Below, piece after piece: positions 63,159 to 64,000 of a stretch of DNA of 64,000 nt. How positions within the stretch are numbered: the stretch's first letter is position 1; each line of letters opens with the position of its first letter. Source of the DNA: Akkermansia muciniphila. Its GTDB lineage: Bacteria; Verrucomicrobiota; Verrucomicrobiia; Verrucomicrobiales; Akkermansiaceae. The notes beneath the pieces are model-generated. The model saw only the letters and a list, made by a program, of their open reading frames with translations, was not told the origin of the DNA and searched no databases. The position numbers and the translations under genes are program-made. The stretch covers positions 62,001 through 126,000 of the forward strand of contig NZ_JABDHQ010000005.1 of the NCBI RefSeq assembly GCF_018709685.1, given 5' to 3'.

Positions 63159-64000
63159 TTATCGCTGGCGCACCTTGTTCCAGTCCTCCGGTTCCAGGGA
63201 GCAGGGGTCCGGGGCTACCCAGTGGCTCGGTTCTATTTCCACGGGGGTGAGGTCCGCCCCCACCGTCTCCGGATAGGAGGGGTGCTGGATGCGGTGGCCG
63301 AAGGCGGAGCCGAGCGGCGGGTTGATGGGGGAGGGGACGTCCCCGGGCAAGGGCTGGTGCTTGTTGGCTCTGGCTGGGTCCGGTTCCGGAATGGCATCCA
63401 GCAGCGCCTTGGTATAGGCGTGTTTGGGGGATTGGTAGATGGTTTCCGCATCTGACATTTCCACGATTTTCCCCAGGTACATGACCGCCACGCGGTCGGA
63501 GATGTGCTTGACCACCGCCAGGTCATGGGCAATGAAGAGGTAGGAGAGCTTGCGTTCTTCCTGAAGCTCCAGCAGCAGGTTGAGCACCTGGGACTGGACG
63601 GAGACGTCCAGCGCGGAAACGGGTTCGTCCAGGATGATGAGGCTGGGGTTCAGCGTGAGGGCGCGCGCGATGCCGATGCGCTGGCGCTGGCCTCCGGAGA
63701 ATTCAAAGGGAAAGCGGTCAATGGCGCTGTCCGGCATTCCCACGCGGTCCAGCAGGCCGCGCACCCATTCCCGGCGCGCGGCGGGAGTGCCCATGCGGTG
63801 GATGACGAAGGGTTCCGCCACAATCTGGCCGATGGACTGGCGCTGGTTGAGGGATTCCGCCGGGTCCTGGAAAACCATTTGAATGTGCGGCCGCAGGGGG
63901 CGCATGCTCCGCTGGGAGAGCCTGGCGATGTTTTTGCCGTTGAACAGGATGGAGCCTCCCGTAGGTTTCAGCAGGCGCACGATGCTTTTCCCGATGGTGG
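63159..64000 (-). CDS. Oligopeptide ABC transporter ATP-binding protein (OppF/DppF-like, 5' partial)
   Basis: The frame is open to the end of the window, so the N-terminus is missing. Visible at the edge is TIGKSIVRLLKPTGGSILF, the end of a Walker A motif. Then follow the Q-loop in IQMVFQDPAESLNQR, signature FSGGQRQRIGIARAL, Walker B LIILDEPVSALD and switch FIAHDLAVV. A C-terminal oligopeptide-transporter extension (DAIPEPDPARANKHQPLPGD) is present but lacks the usual Cys-rich HPRC pattern. It energises peptide import with partner subunits lying beyond the window. Confidence 0.93.
   Translation of the reverse strand, partial: TIGKSIVRLLKPTGGSILFNGKNIARLSQRSMRPLRPHIQMVFQDPAESLNQRQSIGQIVAEPFVIHRMGTPAARREWVRGLLDRVGMPDSAIDRFPFEFSGGQRQRIGIARALTLNPSLIILDEPVSALDVSVQSQVLNLLLELQEERKLSYLFIAHDLAVVKHISDRVAVMYLGKIVEMSDAETIYQSPKHAYTKALLDAIPEPDPARANKHQPLPGDVPSPINPPLGSAFGHRIQHPSYPETVGADLTPVEIEPSHWVAPDPCSLEPEDWNKVRQR

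Overview
The window looks like chromosome of a mucin-degrading verrucomicrobium close to Akkermansia. This is inferred from gene content and style, not from a marker gene: moderately high GC; a complete L-fucose operon; secreted GH20 hexosaminidase and GH33 sialidase with a NagB deaminase; a giant type V autotransporter; and many lone genes separated by hairpin terminators. Shine-Dalgarno sequences are patchy. Some genes have a clear GGAGG, while others have a -10 box almost touching the start codon.

Layout. 1-5.8 kb: a CMD-cupin protein cut by the window edge, a MerR regulator, a YhcH-family sugar protein, a cytoplasmic alpha-amylase and a MATE exporter. 5.9-12 kb: a small lipoprotein, the GH20 enzyme, MenC, and an RmlD-like/RlmI-like pair. 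12-16.1 kb: the oddest block, with an AT-rich two-gene secreted-protein operon whose first gene carries an in-frame amber codon, then a solitary phage tail-nozzle-like gene. 16.1-23.5 kb: KhpA, a probable small RNA, RlmI, NagB, a DJ-1/PfpI-nitroreductase pair, TlyA, a DUF2062 protein and pirin. 23.7-33.7 kb: an AsmA-like protein and the 2197-residue autotransporter, preceded by an AT-rich region holding an 18-bp inverted repeat. 34.6-42 kb: a YdjM-like membrane protein and the fuc operon (fucP-fucI-[four-helix-bundle gene]-fucK-fucA, minus strand). 42.4-46.4 kb: a YiiX-like hydrolase, a Cys-motif secreted protein and the sialidase. 46.6-53.2 kb: an ECF sigma factor, TPP riboswitch plus thiC, a thioredoxin-fold protein, a second ECF sigma factor with a probable anti-sigma partner, and a PDZ protein. 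53.4-64 kb: a beta-helix/PDZ fusion, dGTPase, a multicopper oxidase fused to an outer-membrane barrel, an EamA transporter, a DUF5655 nuclease-like protein, tRNA-Val(CAC), alanine racemase and an oligopeptide ABC ATPase cut by the window end.

How it works together (inference): sialidase, GH20 and possibly the beta-helix protein release sugars from host glycans. FucP imports fucose, and FucI, FucK and FucA convert it to DHAP and lactaldehyde. NagB feeds amino sugars into glycolysis.

The items most worth a second look are the orphan phage nozzle gene, the inverted-repeat pair upstream of the autotransporter, the four-helix-bundle gene between fucI and fucK with inverted repeats at both ends, the candidate small RNA near 16.55 kb, the FucP insertion, the oxidase-barrel fusion and the amber-interrupted gene. 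No CRISPR array, insertion sequence, rRNA operon or replication origin was seen.
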